Numbered from the stretch's first letter, positions 36,482 through 45,649 are shown. The stretch: 64,000 bases of DNA from Actinomadura pelletieri DSM 43383 (GCF_003634705.1 NZ_RBWU01000002.1:620001-684000); one strand, 5' to 3'. Program-made: numbers and translations. Notes: generated by a model not told the origin, from the sequence alone.

Positions 36482-36532
36482 TTGGTCCGGACTGGTTCAC
36501 AGGTTGGCGCCGGCTTGGCGCCAACTTGGCGT
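36482..36532 (-). promoter_or_regulatory. SARP-type direct repeats upstream of the prenyltransferase
   Basis: TTGGCGC at 36504 and 36515 and TTGGCGT at 36526 recur with exact 11-bp spacing; weaker copies TTGGTCC (36482) and TGGTTCA (36493) keep the phase. This is the strongest of three such arrays in the cluster. Confidence 0.8.
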
Positions 36533-36660
36533 GACGCTTCGCCGGATGCCCATTTCCCGTCCGCGCATACTGAACGGCCCGCGCTCGCGCGATGGCCGGT
36601 GCATCGCCTGCGAACGCGGGCGGCGGGTTCCGCGGAAATGGCGGAACGCGAAAATCAGCG

Positions 36661-38178
36661 TCAGCGAATGCTCTGTGGTGAGCGGAAGACGTTGTGCGGG
36701 TCGTAGCGGTGCTTGATGCGCTTCAGCCGTCGATAGTTCTCGGCGTAGTACGAGCGCTGCCAGTCCGTCAGGCGAGGGTCGATGAAGTTCTGGTAGGTCT
36801 CACCGTTGGAGTAGGGGTCGATCACGTTGAAGGCGGCGTCGATCCAGCGTCCGGCGACGGCCTTGTCCTCGGCGGAGACCGGTCCCTCGCGGTGCCAGCC
36901 GTAGAGGGTGACCATGAAGCGGGTGTCGCGGTGCACGTAGGCGGTCTCGGTGCGCGACAGCGTGTTGGCCCGTCCGCCGAGCGCGGTGACCTGCAACTGG
37001 TGCGTCTGCCTGGCCCTGCGCTCGGTGTCGAAGAGCGCGAGCGTCTTCGCCCAGCCGTCCCGGGGCATCGCCCTGCCGAACATGCGGCTGCGCTCGAACC
37101 CGAACGCCGCCCGGGGCAGCCGCCCCGAGGGGAACGTGTCCGACCGGTGGCATTCGTCCACCGTCAGATCGTCGCAGTCGAACAGGCCCATCATGATCTT
37201 CTGGTAGGGCTCGACCTCGTCGCGCCGGAACGTCGGGGCGTGGCCGACCAGGGACACGAGCCGTTCCACCTCGGCGGCGAACCCCGGCCCGGTGTCCGTC
37301 GATCCCACCAGGACGGACGCGACCGGGACCTTGCCGGGCGCCGAGTCCTCCAACTGGACGTTCAGGCCGGAGCCGATCGTCCACGGCGCGTCCTCGAGCC
37401 ACTTCGTCCAACCGTCCAGCATGTCCAGCGCCTGGTCGTAGCGCCAGATCAGGATGGCGGTGGCGAGATGGGTGAGGGGGGTCGGGGTGACCTCGTAGGA
37501 GGTCACGATGCCGAAGTTGCCGCCCCCGCCGCCGCGCAGGGCCCAGTAGAGGTCCTCGTGCCGGGACGGCGACGCGGTCACGACCCGGCCGTCGGCGAGC
37601 ACCACCCGCGCCGACCTCACCTTGTCGGAGGCGATGCCCGTGGCCCGGGTCAGCAGACCGACGCCGCCGCCCTGGAGGAATCCGCCCGCCGCGACGGTCG
37701 GGCAGTAGCCGGTGGAGACCGCGAGACCGGCGGGGGCGAGCGCGTTGGTGATGTCGACGGTCTGCGCCCCGGTGCCGATGGACGTGCTCTGCTCGCCGGG
37801 GACGACGGAGTTCATCCGGGACACGTCGATGACGAGGCCCGGTGTCGTGGAGTAGCCGCCGTGGCTGTGGCCGCCGCTGCGCACGGCGAGGTGCAGGTCG
37901 TGGTCCTGGGCGAAGCGGAGGCACAGCGACACGTCGGAGGTACAGGTGCAGTAGGCGATGGCCTGCGGATGGATCTCGTCGAATTCCATCTGGTAGAGCT
38001 GCTTGGCCTTCGGGTAGTCCGCGTCCGACGGCAGCACGAGCCTTCCCCGCAGGTGTCGGCGCAGCCGGTCCCAGCGGATCCGGGACGCGGGACGGGCGTG
38101 CGCCGGGGTGGGCACCGCCGTCGCGGCCAGCGCGGCGGCCCCGCCGACTCCGGCGACGAACGACCTTCGACTGATCAT
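36661..38178 (-). CDS. Tat-exported FAD-linked (BBE-type) oxidase
   Basis: 505 residues. A twin-arginine signal SRRSFVAGVGGAAALAAT heads the protein, with cleavage near AHA (residue 28); the ATG at 38178 follows AGAGG. The FAD-binding-4 domain carries His104 (SGGHSHGGY) and Cys159 (TGYCPTV), the pair that gives bicovalent FAD in berberine-bridge-type oxidases, and the C-terminus ends in the BBE motif (RYDPHNVFR). Such enzymes perform two-electron oxidations and cyclisations. Export suggests a late step on the outside of the membrane. It ends the ligase-led transcript. Confidence 0.9.
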   Translation of the reverse strand: MISRRSFVAGVGGAAALAATAVPTPAHARPASRIRWDRLRRHLRGRLVLPSDADYPKAKQLYQMEFDEIHPQAIAYCTCTSDVSLCLRFAQDHDLHLAVRSGGHSHGGYSTTPGLVIDVSRMNSVVPGEQSTSIGTGAQTVDITNALAPAGLAVSTGYCPTVAAGGFLQGGGVGLLTRATGIASDKVRSARVVLADGRVVTASPSRHEDLYWALRGGGGGNFGIVTSYEVTPTPLTHLATAILIWRYDQALDMLDGWTKWLEDAPWTIGSGLNVQLEDSAPGKVPVASVLVGSTDTGPGFAAEVERLVSLVGHAPTFRRDEVEPYQKIMMGLFDCDDLTVDECHRSDTFPSGRLPRAAFGFERSRMFGRAMPRDGWAKTLALFDTERRARQTHQLQVTALGGRANTLSRTETAYVHRDTRFMVTLYGWHREGPVSAEDKAVAGRWIDAAFNVIDPYSNGETYQNFIDPRLTDWQRSYYAENYRRLKRIKHRYDPHNVFRSPQSIR

Positions 38179-38272
38179 CAAGTGACCTCTCATGCAGGGG
38201 CGGGGCCGGGGCCGCGAGCACGCGACGCCCGGCCCGCCCACGGGTTCCTGAACTGAGGGGGCTGGCCGGGAG

Positions 38273-40051
38273 CTAGGGGGCGCCGTGGTCCAGGACGCGG
38301 GAGACCGCGGCGCCGAGAACGTCCACCGGGTTCTCGGCACCGTCCGCGCTGCGCCAGGCCACGTGGTTGTCGGGGCGCACCAGGAGGGCGCCGCCGCCGG
38401 TGGTCTGCCGGACGGCCGCCCAACCGCCGTCGACGTCGGTGTACTCCGTGCCGTCCGCGTCGCCGTCCCCGATCCGGACCGCGTTGATCGGGACGGAGAG
38501 CTTCTCCGCCACCTGCGCCGCGGCCTCGCACCACGCCGACCCGTCCGGGCCGGTGATCAGCGTGAGCCCGGTCATGGTTCCGGTGAGGTCATGGGTCGAC
38601 AGCCGTTCGCCGTCGTGTTCCAGCCACGCGTGCGGCAGCCGGTGCCCGGGGCGGGTCGTCGGCTCGTACACGTCGCCCAGCGGCGCGCGGGCGGGCGGCG
38701 GCCCGCCGTCGGGGACGACGGCGCCCTGCTCGTAGGCGAAGCCGATCTCCACATCGAGCGCCTGGCACTCGCCGCGATGGGTGGCGAAGATCTCCGCGGC
38801 CCGCGCCCGCTGCGCCGCGCCGGTCGGGGCGGGGGCGAAGTAGCCGAGGAACATCAGCGTCCGGCGCTCCGGCGGGACGTGCCGGCCGAGACCGACGGCG
38901 GCGTCGATGACGACCTGGTGGTTGGACGCGGCCGACATCGCCCAGCCGATGTTGAACTGGCCGATCGGACGGCGCTCCGCCTCGTAGGTGTCGAGGAGCG
39001 CGTCGGGCGCGCGGTCGGTGAGCACGGCGGCGAGCTTCCACGCGAGGTTGTGCGCGTCCTGGATCCCGGTGTTCAGGCCGAGCCCGACGGCGGGCGGCTG
39101 GCGGTGCGCGGCGTCGCCGGCGAGCAGGACCCGCCCGTACCGGTAGTGCTCGGCGAGCACCGCCTCCACGGTCCAGGTCGTCACCTCGTGCAGGGTCAGG
39201 TCCAGGTCGGGCAGGCCGAGGACCTGGCGGATCCTGGCGGAGACGGCGTTCTCGTCCGCCGGGTCGATGTCGCCGAGCTGGACGTGCAGACCCCATTCCT
39301 CGCAGTTCTTGCCCCAGGTCGGACCCATTTCGAGGAGGGCGCTGGAAAGGTCCGCGCTGTACGGGTTGAGGAACCAGGTGATGAGCGAGCCCTCGTTCCA
39401 CCATTCCGACAGATCGGCGGAGAAGTACACGGTCGTGGCGTCGAACAGCGCGGGCAGGCCCTGCATCTGGACGCCGAGCGCGGGGCCGACCGTCCGGCCG
39501 GCGTCGGCCGCGATGACGTACCTCGCCTCGACCGTCGTGGTCTCCCCGGTCGCGACGTCGCGGATCTCGGCGACGACGCGGTCGCCGTCGTCGGTCAGGG
39601 ACGTCAGCTCGGTGCCGAACAGGATCCGTCCGGGATTGCGCTGTTCGGCGTGCCGCCGCAGGATCGGCTCCAATCGGACCTGCGGCAGCTTGGCGGGCAG
39701 AGCGGGTCCGGCCGCCGTGTACCGGTCGCGCAGCGCGCCGCCGCCGAAGGCGTCCATCTCGTGGATCACCTTCGCGTCCAGCGCCTCCGTTCCGACGAGC
39801 GTGGTCTGCCAGCGCACCTTTCCGAACTTCTCCGGTGGCGCGGCCTGCTCGTTCACGGCCCCGTCCAGCCCGTGCTGGCGGAAGATCTCCATGGTGCGCT
39901 GGTTCAGATAGTGCGCCTTCGGCAGGTTCGACGTGTCCGCGTGCCGTTCCACCAGCAGGTGACCGATGCCGTGGTCGGACAGGAATACGGACGCGGAAAG
40001 GCCGCATCCGCCGCCTCCCACGATCAGAACCGGAACCTCGATTGTTCCCAT
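38273..40051 (-). CDS. Class A FAD-dependent aromatic hydroxylase
   Basis: 592 residues. The ATG at 40051 follows GGAAGG. The N-terminal dinucleotide motif is IVGGGGCGLSASVF, then DAGRTVG in the middle and GDAAHRQPPAVGLGLNTGIQD for FAD-ribose binding. A C-terminal thioredoxin-like domain (about 420-592) matches the MhpA/RdmE/PgaE group that hydroxylates polyketide and phenolic rings with NAD(P)H. It probably hydroxylates or epoxidises the naphthoquinone or its prenyl chain. Confidence 0.9.
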   Translation of the reverse strand: MGTIEVPVLIVGGGGCGLSASVFLSDHGIGHLLVERHADTSNLPKAHYLNQRTMEIFRQHGLDGAVNEQAAPPEKFGKVRWQTTLVGTEALDAKVIHEMDAFGGGALRDRYTAAGPALPAKLPQVRLEPILRRHAEQRNPGRILFGTELTSLTDDGDRVVAEIRDVATGETTTVEARYVIAADAGRTVGPALGVQMQGLPALFDATTVYFSADLSEWWNEGSLITWFLNPYSADLSSALLEMGPTWGKNCEEWGLHVQLGDIDPADENAVSARIRQVLGLPDLDLTLHEVTTWTVEAVLAEHYRYGRVLLAGDAAHRQPPAVGLGLNTGIQDAHNLAWKLAAVLTDRAPDALLDTYEAERRPIGQFNIGWAMSAASNHQVVIDAAVGLGRHVPPERRTLMFLGYFAPAPTGAAQRARAAEIFATHRGECQALDVEIGFAYEQGAVVPDGGPPPARAPLGDVYEPTTRPGHRLPHAWLEHDGERLSTHDLTGTMTGLTLITGPDGSAWCEAAAQVAEKLSVPINAVRIGDGDADGTEYTDVDGGWAAVRQTTGGGALLVRPDNHVAWRSADGAENPVDVLGAAVSRVLDHGAP

Positions 40052-40107
40052 GTCCGTCCTTCCAGAGAGTGATGTGCCAGGTGATGGACCGCCGGTCGGG
40101 GCTCCGG

Positions 40108-41631
40108 TCATGACGGGGCGGACTTGCTGGACGGCGCCGCGGACGGCGTCGTGGACGCCGGGTCGCCCGGCATCTCGGCGAGGGCGTTGCGTCGCCGCGT
40201 GCTCACCCGTTCGAGGACGAGCGCGGCGACGACGCCCGCGACCACGAGGGCGGCGGCGCCGACGCGGAACGCCAGCGCGTACCCGTCGGTCTGCGCGACC
40301 GGTGGGACCGTTCCGGCATGGACCTCGTTCTCGGTGTGGCGGAGCGCGACCGTGACCAGGACGGCCAGGCCGAGCGCCGCGCCCACCTGCTGCATGGCGT
40401 TCTGCACCCCGGAACCCAGCCCCGAGTCCTGCCCGGTGACCTGGTGCAACGCGCCGTTGATCAGGCCCGGGTAGCACAGCCCGCTGAAGATCCCGAACAC
40501 GATGAGTCCGGGCAGGATCGCGCCCGCGTAGGACGAGTCGACCTCGATGAAGCTCGCCAGCAGCAGCCCCGCCGCGCTGCCGAGGAACCCGATGGTGAGC
40601 AGCGGCTTCACGCCGATCCGGGGCATCAGGACGGTGCACAGCACGATCCCGGCGGCGATCGCGGCGCCGCGCGGCAGGTTCATCAGCCCCGTCCGCAACG
40701 GCGAGTAGTCGAGGACCTGCTGCATGTACCAGTTCAGCAGGACGACGTAGCCGATGAACACCGCCCAGATGACCAGGCTCAGGACGTTGGACGTCACCCG
40801 GGTCCGGTTGGCGAGGAACCGCAACGGGATCAGCGGGTCGGGGGAGCGGGACTCCACCACGACCATGGCCACCAGCAGTGCGACCCCGCCGAGCAGCGGC
40901 GCCAGCACCTGCCAGGAATTCCACGGGTGCGAGGCGGCCTGCAACAGGCCGTAGACGACCGCGACCAGTCCGCCGGTCGCCGTCACCGCGCCGGGCACGT
41001 CCAGCCGGGGGCTCTCGCGGGCCATCCGGCTCTCCGGCAGCACGCGCGGGATCAGGAACACGGCGAGGACGACGATCGGGATGTTGATGTAGAAGATCCA
41101 CCGCCAGTCCACGCCGGTCAGCGCGCCGGAGATCACCGAGCCGAGCGTGCCGGCGAGCCCGGCGATGCCGCCCCAGATCCCGAGCGCCTTCATCCGCTCC
41201 CGGCCGTCGGTGAACAGCAGCGGGATCATGCCGAGCGCCGCCGGGGCGGCCAGCGCCTCCCCGGTGCCCTGCGCGAACCGGCTGGCCACCAGCATCGACG
41301 ACGAGGTCGAGGCCCCGCAGACCACCGATGCCACCCCGAAGATCAGCACGCCGGCCAGGAACAGCCTGCGGCGGCCGAACATGTCGGCGAGCCGCCCGCC
41401 GAGCAGCAGGAACCCGCCCGCCGTCAGCACATAGCCGTTGATCACCCAGGGCAGGGCCGCCTGGGAGAAGCGCAGGTCGGCCTGGATCTCGGGAAGCGCG
41501 ACGACCACGACGGTCATGTCCAGGACGAGCAGGAACTGCATCGCCGCCAGCACGACCAGGGCGAGCCAGCGCCGCGGATCGGGGGTACCGGGCCCGGCGG
41601 CCACGTCACGCGCGTCCCGCTTCGTGGTCAT
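40108..41631 (-). CDS. DHA2-type MFS drug exporter (14 TM)
   Basis: 507 residues with about 14 hydrophobic segments. LDMTVVVVALPEIQADL in helix 1, GGRLADMFGRRRLFL between helices 2 and 3, and GGIAGLAGTLGSVISGAL in helix 5 are EmrB/QacA signatures. It lies between the ligase and hydroxylase genes in the same direction, so it is most likely the product exporter or a self-resistance pump. Confidence 0.9.
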   Translation of the reverse strand: MTTKRDARDVAAGPGTPDPRRWLALVVLAAMQFLLVLDMTVVVVALPEIQADLRFSQAALPWVINGYVLTAGGFLLLGGRLADMFGRRRLFLAGVLIFGVASVVCGASTSSSMLVASRFAQGTGEALAAPAALGMIPLLFTDGRERMKALGIWGGIAGLAGTLGSVISGALTGVDWRWIFYINIPIVVLAVFLIPRVLPESRMARESPRLDVPGAVTATGGLVAVVYGLLQAASHPWNSWQVLAPLLGGVALLVAMVVVESRSPDPLIPLRFLANRTRVTSNVLSLVIWAVFIGYVVLLNWYMQQVLDYSPLRTGLMNLPRGAAIAAGIVLCTVLMPRIGVKPLLTIGFLGSAAGLLLASFIEVDSSYAGAILPGLIVFGIFSGLCYPGLINGALHQVTGQDSGLGSGVQNAMQQVGAALGLAVLVTVALRHTENEVHAGTVPPVAQTDGYALAFRVGAAALVVAGVVAALVLERVSTRRRNALAEMPGDPASTTPSAAPSSKSAPS

Positions 41632-41750
41632 GAGGCGCGCCTCCCCGGGGCCTTCGCCGGGTCGTGGCCGTCCTTACCGGGGACCGCGCGGCCGGAGCCG
41701 AACGTCCGCCGGGTCGCCGTCGTCGAGGTGGGGCACCGGTACGCCACGGC

Positions 41751-43322
41751 TCACGTCCGCTCTTGGAGCTGGTCGCGGAGCATCCGGGACAGTTCGACGC
41801 GTCGGGTCTTCAGCGTGGCGGTCCGCGGCAGTTCCGCCATCGGGATATGCACCGGGTCGGCGAGCTGCGGGTACTCGGTGACGGCCGCGCGCCAGCGGTC
41901 CAGATCGAGCGGCTCGTCCCTGAAGGTGCAGACGACCGGGGTCGGCTCCGACTCCGGCCCCGGCACCACGACGAGTTCGGTCAGCTCCTCCAGCCGGTTC
42001 AGCACGAGATCCTCGATCTCGAGGTTGCTGCCGACCCCGTCGATCGTGTCGATCTCGCGGTCGAGCATGTGGAGGCAGCCGAACCTGGTCCGGTAGCCGA
42101 CGTCGCCGGTGCGCCACCAGCCGTCGTGGACGTTGGCGTCGTACCGTTCCTGCTCGCCGAAATAGGTCTTCGCTATGCCGTCCCATCTGGCCTCGATGTG
42201 CCCGGGATTGGTCTTGGACGGTCGTTTCCCGTCCTGGCTCACCACACGGACCTTCGCGCTGCCCGGGAGGGGGAAACCGACGCAACGTCCGTCCATCCGG
42301 CGGACGGTTCTGCGGAAATAGGGGCGGCCGACCGCCGGGCCGACCTCGCTCTGCCCGTAGATCTGGAAGTACTGCGGCACCCGACGCCGGGACGACGCGA
42401 GAAGCCGGCGGATCGTCCGGGGATGTATCGCGTCGAACGTGCTGCTGAAGTACTTCACCGACGCGAACGGCTTCCGTGGATCGTCGGCGAGCCCTTCCCA
42501 CGCCATGAACGAACTGGGCAGCGCCTCGATGAGCCCCGGCCGGTTCGCCGCGAAGAACGTCGCGACCTCGTCCGGATCGGCTTCGTTCACCAGCAGCGTC
42601 GGCAGGCCCTTCGTCAGGCACAGGGCCATCGCCGCGAACATCCGCGAATGGACGAAGGAGATGTGAATGGCGACCTTCTCGCGTCTGCGCATCAGCGCCA
42701 GGAGGAAAAGCTGCGGACGGAGCCGGGCCCGCATCGTCCGGGGCGTGTGCACGACGAGTTTGGGCAGCCCGGTGGTCCCGGACGTGTGCGTGATCATCGC
42801 GGGCTCGTCCAGGCCCTGGAACACCGGCCGGACCGGTGACGTCTCGGCCAGTTCGCCGAGCGACACCGCACCGGGCCTGGGGCCGTTCACGGTGATCACC
42901 CGGTCGGCCAGCTCCGCCAGCGGCACGTCGGCCAGCGCGTCGAGCTTGCCGTCGTCGGTGAGCAGATGCGGCTTGTTCAGCCGCTCCAGCAGTGCCGCGA
43001 TGGTCGCGGCGTCCAGCGCGTGCGACAACAGCACCGGAATGGCCCCGGCCCGCGCCACGGCGGTGCCGAGCAGCCAGACGTCGAAGTTGGCGGCCTTGTG
43101 GATCACGACATGCTCACCGCGCCGGACTCCGGCCGCGGCGAGCCTGCCGGCCAGATCGTCCACATGCCGGGCGAGTTCGGCGATCGTCAGGCGCCGTCCC
43201 ACCGCCGGCAGAACGTCGAGGTCGTGATCGAGAACGAGCGGTGTCGCGCCGTTCCGCACGGCGGCGCGCTCCGGCACGACTCCCAGGTAAAGGCCGCGCT
43301 TGTGAGTCGGATTCTGGCTCAT
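41751..43322 (-). CDS. Adenylate-forming ligase of the biosynthetic cluster
   Basis: 523 residues. The ATG at 43322 is chosen because GGAGG precedes it; the in-frame ATG at 43451 would run through the SARP repeats. ITHTSGTTGLPKLVVHTP is the P-loop, with YGQSEVG and DGWWRTGDVGYRTRFG downstream; the C-terminal region ends TATLKTRRVELSRM. No carrier protein or NRPS is encoded nearby, so it may form a CoA thioester, an amide or ester, or only an adenylate. Substrate is unknown. It is the first gene of its transcript, directly under a SARP array. Confidence 0.87.
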   Translation of the reverse strand: MSQNPTHKRGLYLGVVPERAAVRNGATPLVLDHDLDVLPAVGRRLTIAELARHVDDLAGRLAAAGVRRGEHVVIHKAANFDVWLLGTAVARAGAIPVLLSHALDAATIAALLERLNKPHLLTDDGKLDALADVPLAELADRVITVNGPRPGAVSLGELAETSPVRPVFQGLDEPAMITHTSGTTGLPKLVVHTPRTMRARLRPQLFLLALMRRREKVAIHISFVHSRMFAAMALCLTKGLPTLLVNEADPDEVATFFAANRPGLIEALPSSFMAWEGLADDPRKPFASVKYFSSTFDAIHPRTIRRLLASSRRRVPQYFQIYGQSEVGPAVGRPYFRRTVRRMDGRCVGFPLPGSAKVRVVSQDGKRPSKTNPGHIEARWDGIAKTYFGEQERYDANVHDGWWRTGDVGYRTRFGCLHMLDREIDTIDGVGSNLEIEDLVLNRLEELTELVVVPGPESEPTPVVCTFRDEPLDLDRWRAAVTEYPQLADPVHIPMAELPRTATLKTRRVELSRMLRDQLQERT

Positions 43323-43409
43323 CAGGCCCTCCATCCAGACCAGCTTCTTCCCGGCATTCGATGGAATTCGTGCCGTCACTTTCCCGGCCCCCAGCATTGG
43401 CCAGGCGGC

Positions 43410-43449
43410 TTGGGCGTGACTGGTCGGCGGCTTGGCGCCCGCTTGGCGC
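43410..43449 (-). promoter_or_regulatory. SARP-type direct repeats upstream of the ligase transcript
   Basis: TTGGCGC at 43432 and 43443 plus TGGTCGG (43421) and TTGGGCG (43410), all in 11-bp register. The array ends 88 bp before the ligase ATG. Confidence 0.75.
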
Positions 43450-43494
43450 ACAGATCTGCCAGGGTGGAGGCCTTATCTATGACAGTTCGCGCCG

Positions 43495-43523
43495 TTGTTG
43501 CACCCGGACGCCCCTCATAGGCT
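43495..43523 (+). promoter_or_regulatory. Sigma-70-like promoter of the snapalysin gene
   Basis: TTGTTG and TAGGCT separated by 17 bp, 65 bp before the ATG at 43588. It faces away from the biosynthetic cluster. Confidence 0.5.
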
Positions 43524-43587
43524 CAGGCCGACCCGTAGCCGGGTCACCCGCAGTAGTGTCCGAAACTCACTCGGAGGAGCTCCCCGC

Positions 43588-44163
43588 ATGCTGCGAAAGT
43601 TCAGCGTCGGCGCCGTGGTCGGCGCCGCCGCGATCTCGTTGACGGCGGCACCGTCCGCCGCGGCCGCCCCGGCCCCCGCCACGGCGCCGCGCCCGGCCCT
43701 CGCGACCACCCTGTACTACGACGCCACCCAGGCCGGTGAGTTCAAGACCGCCGTGGCCGAGGGCGTCAAGGTGTGGAACACCCACGTGAAGAACGTCCAG
43801 CTCGTCGAGGCGCCGCAGGGCCGCCGCGCCGAGATCCAGATCGTCGCCGACCCGGGCTGGCCGCGCGCCACCCTGGGCCCCGTCCGGCCCGGCCAGCGCG
43901 TCACGGTCTGGTTCGGCCGCCAGGCGGTGACCCAGGGATACAACACCACCCGGATCGCCTCGCACGAGCTGGGGCACAGCCTCGGTCTGCCGGACGCCAA
44001 GCCCGGCCCGTGCTCGTCGCTGATGTCGGGCTCCACGGGCGGCGTGAGCTGCGCGAACCCGAACCCGAACGCGACCGAGGCCGCGCGGGTGGAGGCCAAC
44101 TACCGGGGTGTCGGCACCCCGCGTGGCCCCCTCGAGGGACGCGTTCTGGTCGACGCCCCGTAA
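43588..44163 (+). CDS. Snapalysin family secreted zinc metalloprotease
   Basis: 191-residue secreted protease. GGAGGA precedes the ATG at 43588, and a signal peptide ending near AAA (residue 27) follows. The metzincin-like motif is HELGHSLGLPD, with zinc ligands His126, His130 and Asp136, as in SnpA of Streptomyces. CSSLMSG and SCANPNPNATE match the disulfide-bearing C-terminal part of snapalysins. It degrades proteins outside the cell. It has its own promoter and a strong terminator, so it marks the upstream limit of the cluster. Confidence 0.9.
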   Translation: MLRKFSVGAVVGAAAISLTAAPSAAAAPAPATAPRPALATTLYYDATQAGEFKTAVAEGVKVWNTHVKNVQLVEAPQGRRAEIQIVADPGWPRATLGPVRPGQRVTVWFGRQAVTQGYNTTRIASHELGHSLGLPDAKPGPCSSLMSGSTGGVSCANPNPNATEAARVEANYRGVGTPRGPLEGRVLVDAP

Positions 44164-44181
44164 CCTTCGCACGACAACGGC

Positions 44182-44218
44182 ACGGTGCCCGTCCACCCAC
44201 CAGGTGGACGGGCACCGT
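44182..44218 (+). terminator. Strong hairpin terminator after the protease gene
   Basis: Perfect 16-bp stem, arms starting ACGGTGCCCG and ending CGGGCACCGT, with the 5-nt loop CACCA. It starts 18 nt after the stop codon. Confidence 0.85.
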
Positions 44219-44288
44219 CCTGTTGTGGACGCCCTTCCACCATGCGCCGTCGGTATGGGCACTGTCCCGGCGGGGTCCGGTGCGATAC

Positions 44289-45470
44289 ATGTCGGACATG
44301 AGCGAAACCACCCAGGTCGTCATTGTCGGAGCCGGTCCCGCGGGACTGACCCTCGCCAACCTGCTCCGGCGGGCCGGGGTCGACTGCGTCGTCCTGGAAC
44401 GGCAGAGCCGGGCGCATGTGGAGGAACGGCAGCGCGCGGGCGTCCTCGACCACGCCGCCACCCGGATCTTCGAGGAGTGGGGGCTCGGGGACACGCTGCT
44501 GGCGGGCGCGCGCGAGGACGGCGTCCTGGAGATCCGCGTCGACGGGAAGCCCCACCACCTGGACATGGCCGCGCTCTCGGACGGCCGGCCGGGCCGGATC
44601 ATCCCGCAGCAGATCCTGGTGACCCGCCTCATCGCCGCGTTCCTCGCCGACGGCGGCGACCTGCGGTTCGACGCCGACGAGGTGGCCCTGCGCGACCTCG
44701 ACCGCGCCCGCCCGAAGGTCACCTACCGCGACCTGGACGGCACCGTCCACGAGATCGCGGCCACCTATGTCGCGGGCTGCGACGGGTACCACGGTGTCAG
44801 CCGCGCCGGCGTCCCCGCGGGCGCCGTCACCACCTACTCCTACGATCACGGCATCGGCTGGCTCACCGTCCTCGCCGACGCCCCGCCGCCCCGCAACCCG
44901 CTCTTCGGGATCAGCGACCACGGCTTCGCCGCCCAGTTCCCGCGCGGACCGAAGGCCAGCCGCTACTACCTGGAGTGCGCACCGGACGCGGTGCCGGACG
45001 ACTGGAGCGACGAGCTGATCTGGGCACAGTTGCGTCTCCGCCTCGGCGACCCCGACCTGCCCGGCGGCCCGATCACCGAGAAGTCCATCGTCGAGATGCG
45101 CAGCTTCGTCGTCGACCCGATGCGGTACGGCAATCTCTTCCTCGTCGGCGACGCCGCCCACATCATCACCCCCATGGGCGGCAAGGGGATGAACCTCGCG
45201 ATCGCCGACGCGGACGTGCTCGCCCACGCGCTCCGCGCGGCCGTCCACGACGGCGACGAGGAGCCGCTCGCGGCGTATTCGGCAGCCCGCCTGGCGAAGG
45301 TGTGGAACCAGCAGGAGTTCTCCCGCTGGCTGACCGAGATGACCCACGAGGCGGGGGACACCACCCTGGCCGGGCCGTTCCGCCGCCAACTCGCGCGGGC
45401 GCGCCTGGCCCGGCTGTTCACCTCCCCGCACGCCGCCCGCGCGTTCGGGGAGCTGGTCGCGGGCGGTTGA
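44289..45470 (+). CDS. pobA: 4-hydroxybenzoate 3-monooxygenase-like flavoprotein
   Basis: 393 residues, the length of PobA (394). GAGPAGLTLANLL (14-26) binds FAD, RQRAGVLDHAATRI (47-60) is the hallmark of p-hydroxybenzoate hydroxylases, and GDAAHIITPMGGKGMNLAIAD binds the flavin ribityl chain. It should hydroxylate 4-hydroxybenzoate to protocatechuate. A second ATG at 44298 is possible. No ring-cleavage genes are adjacent, so it may act alone, or on another phenol. Confidence 0.85.
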   Translation: MSDMSETTQVVIVGAGPAGLTLANLLRRAGVDCVVLERQSRAHVEERQRAGVLDHAATRIFEEWGLGDTLLAGAREDGVLEIRVDGKPHHLDMAALSDGRPGRIIPQQILVTRLIAAFLADGGDLRFDADEVALRDLDRARPKVTYRDLDGTVHEIAATYVAGCDGYHGVSRAGVPAGAVTTYSYDHGIGWLTVLADAPPPRNPLFGISDHGFAAQFPRGPKASRYYLECAPDAVPDDWSDELIWAQLRLRLGDPDLPGGPITEKSIVEMRSFVVDPMRYGNLFLVGDAAHIITPMGGKGMNLAIADADVLAHALRAAVHDGDEEPLAAYSAARLAKVWNQQEFSRWLTEMTHEAGDTTLAGPFRRQLARARLARLFTSPHAARAFGELVAGG

Positions 45471-45649
45471 CCGGTCCTTTCGGTAGATCATGCCGAGGAA
45501 TCGCCGGATCCGCCGGAGAACACTGACGAATATTCCGCGCGCGAGGCCGTGGTTCGGGTGCTGGCCTGCGGGGGCATGTCCCGTGCCAAAACGGTACGGA
45601 CGGCGGAGCCTTGCCCGCCAAGAGGCGGAAGGTTAACGTTCAACTACGA

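Noticed and set aside
44289..45470. PobA-like enzyme as part of the meroterpenoid cluster
   Set aside because: It is on the opposite strand behind the independent protease gene and a strong terminator, and lacks a SARP repeat array.
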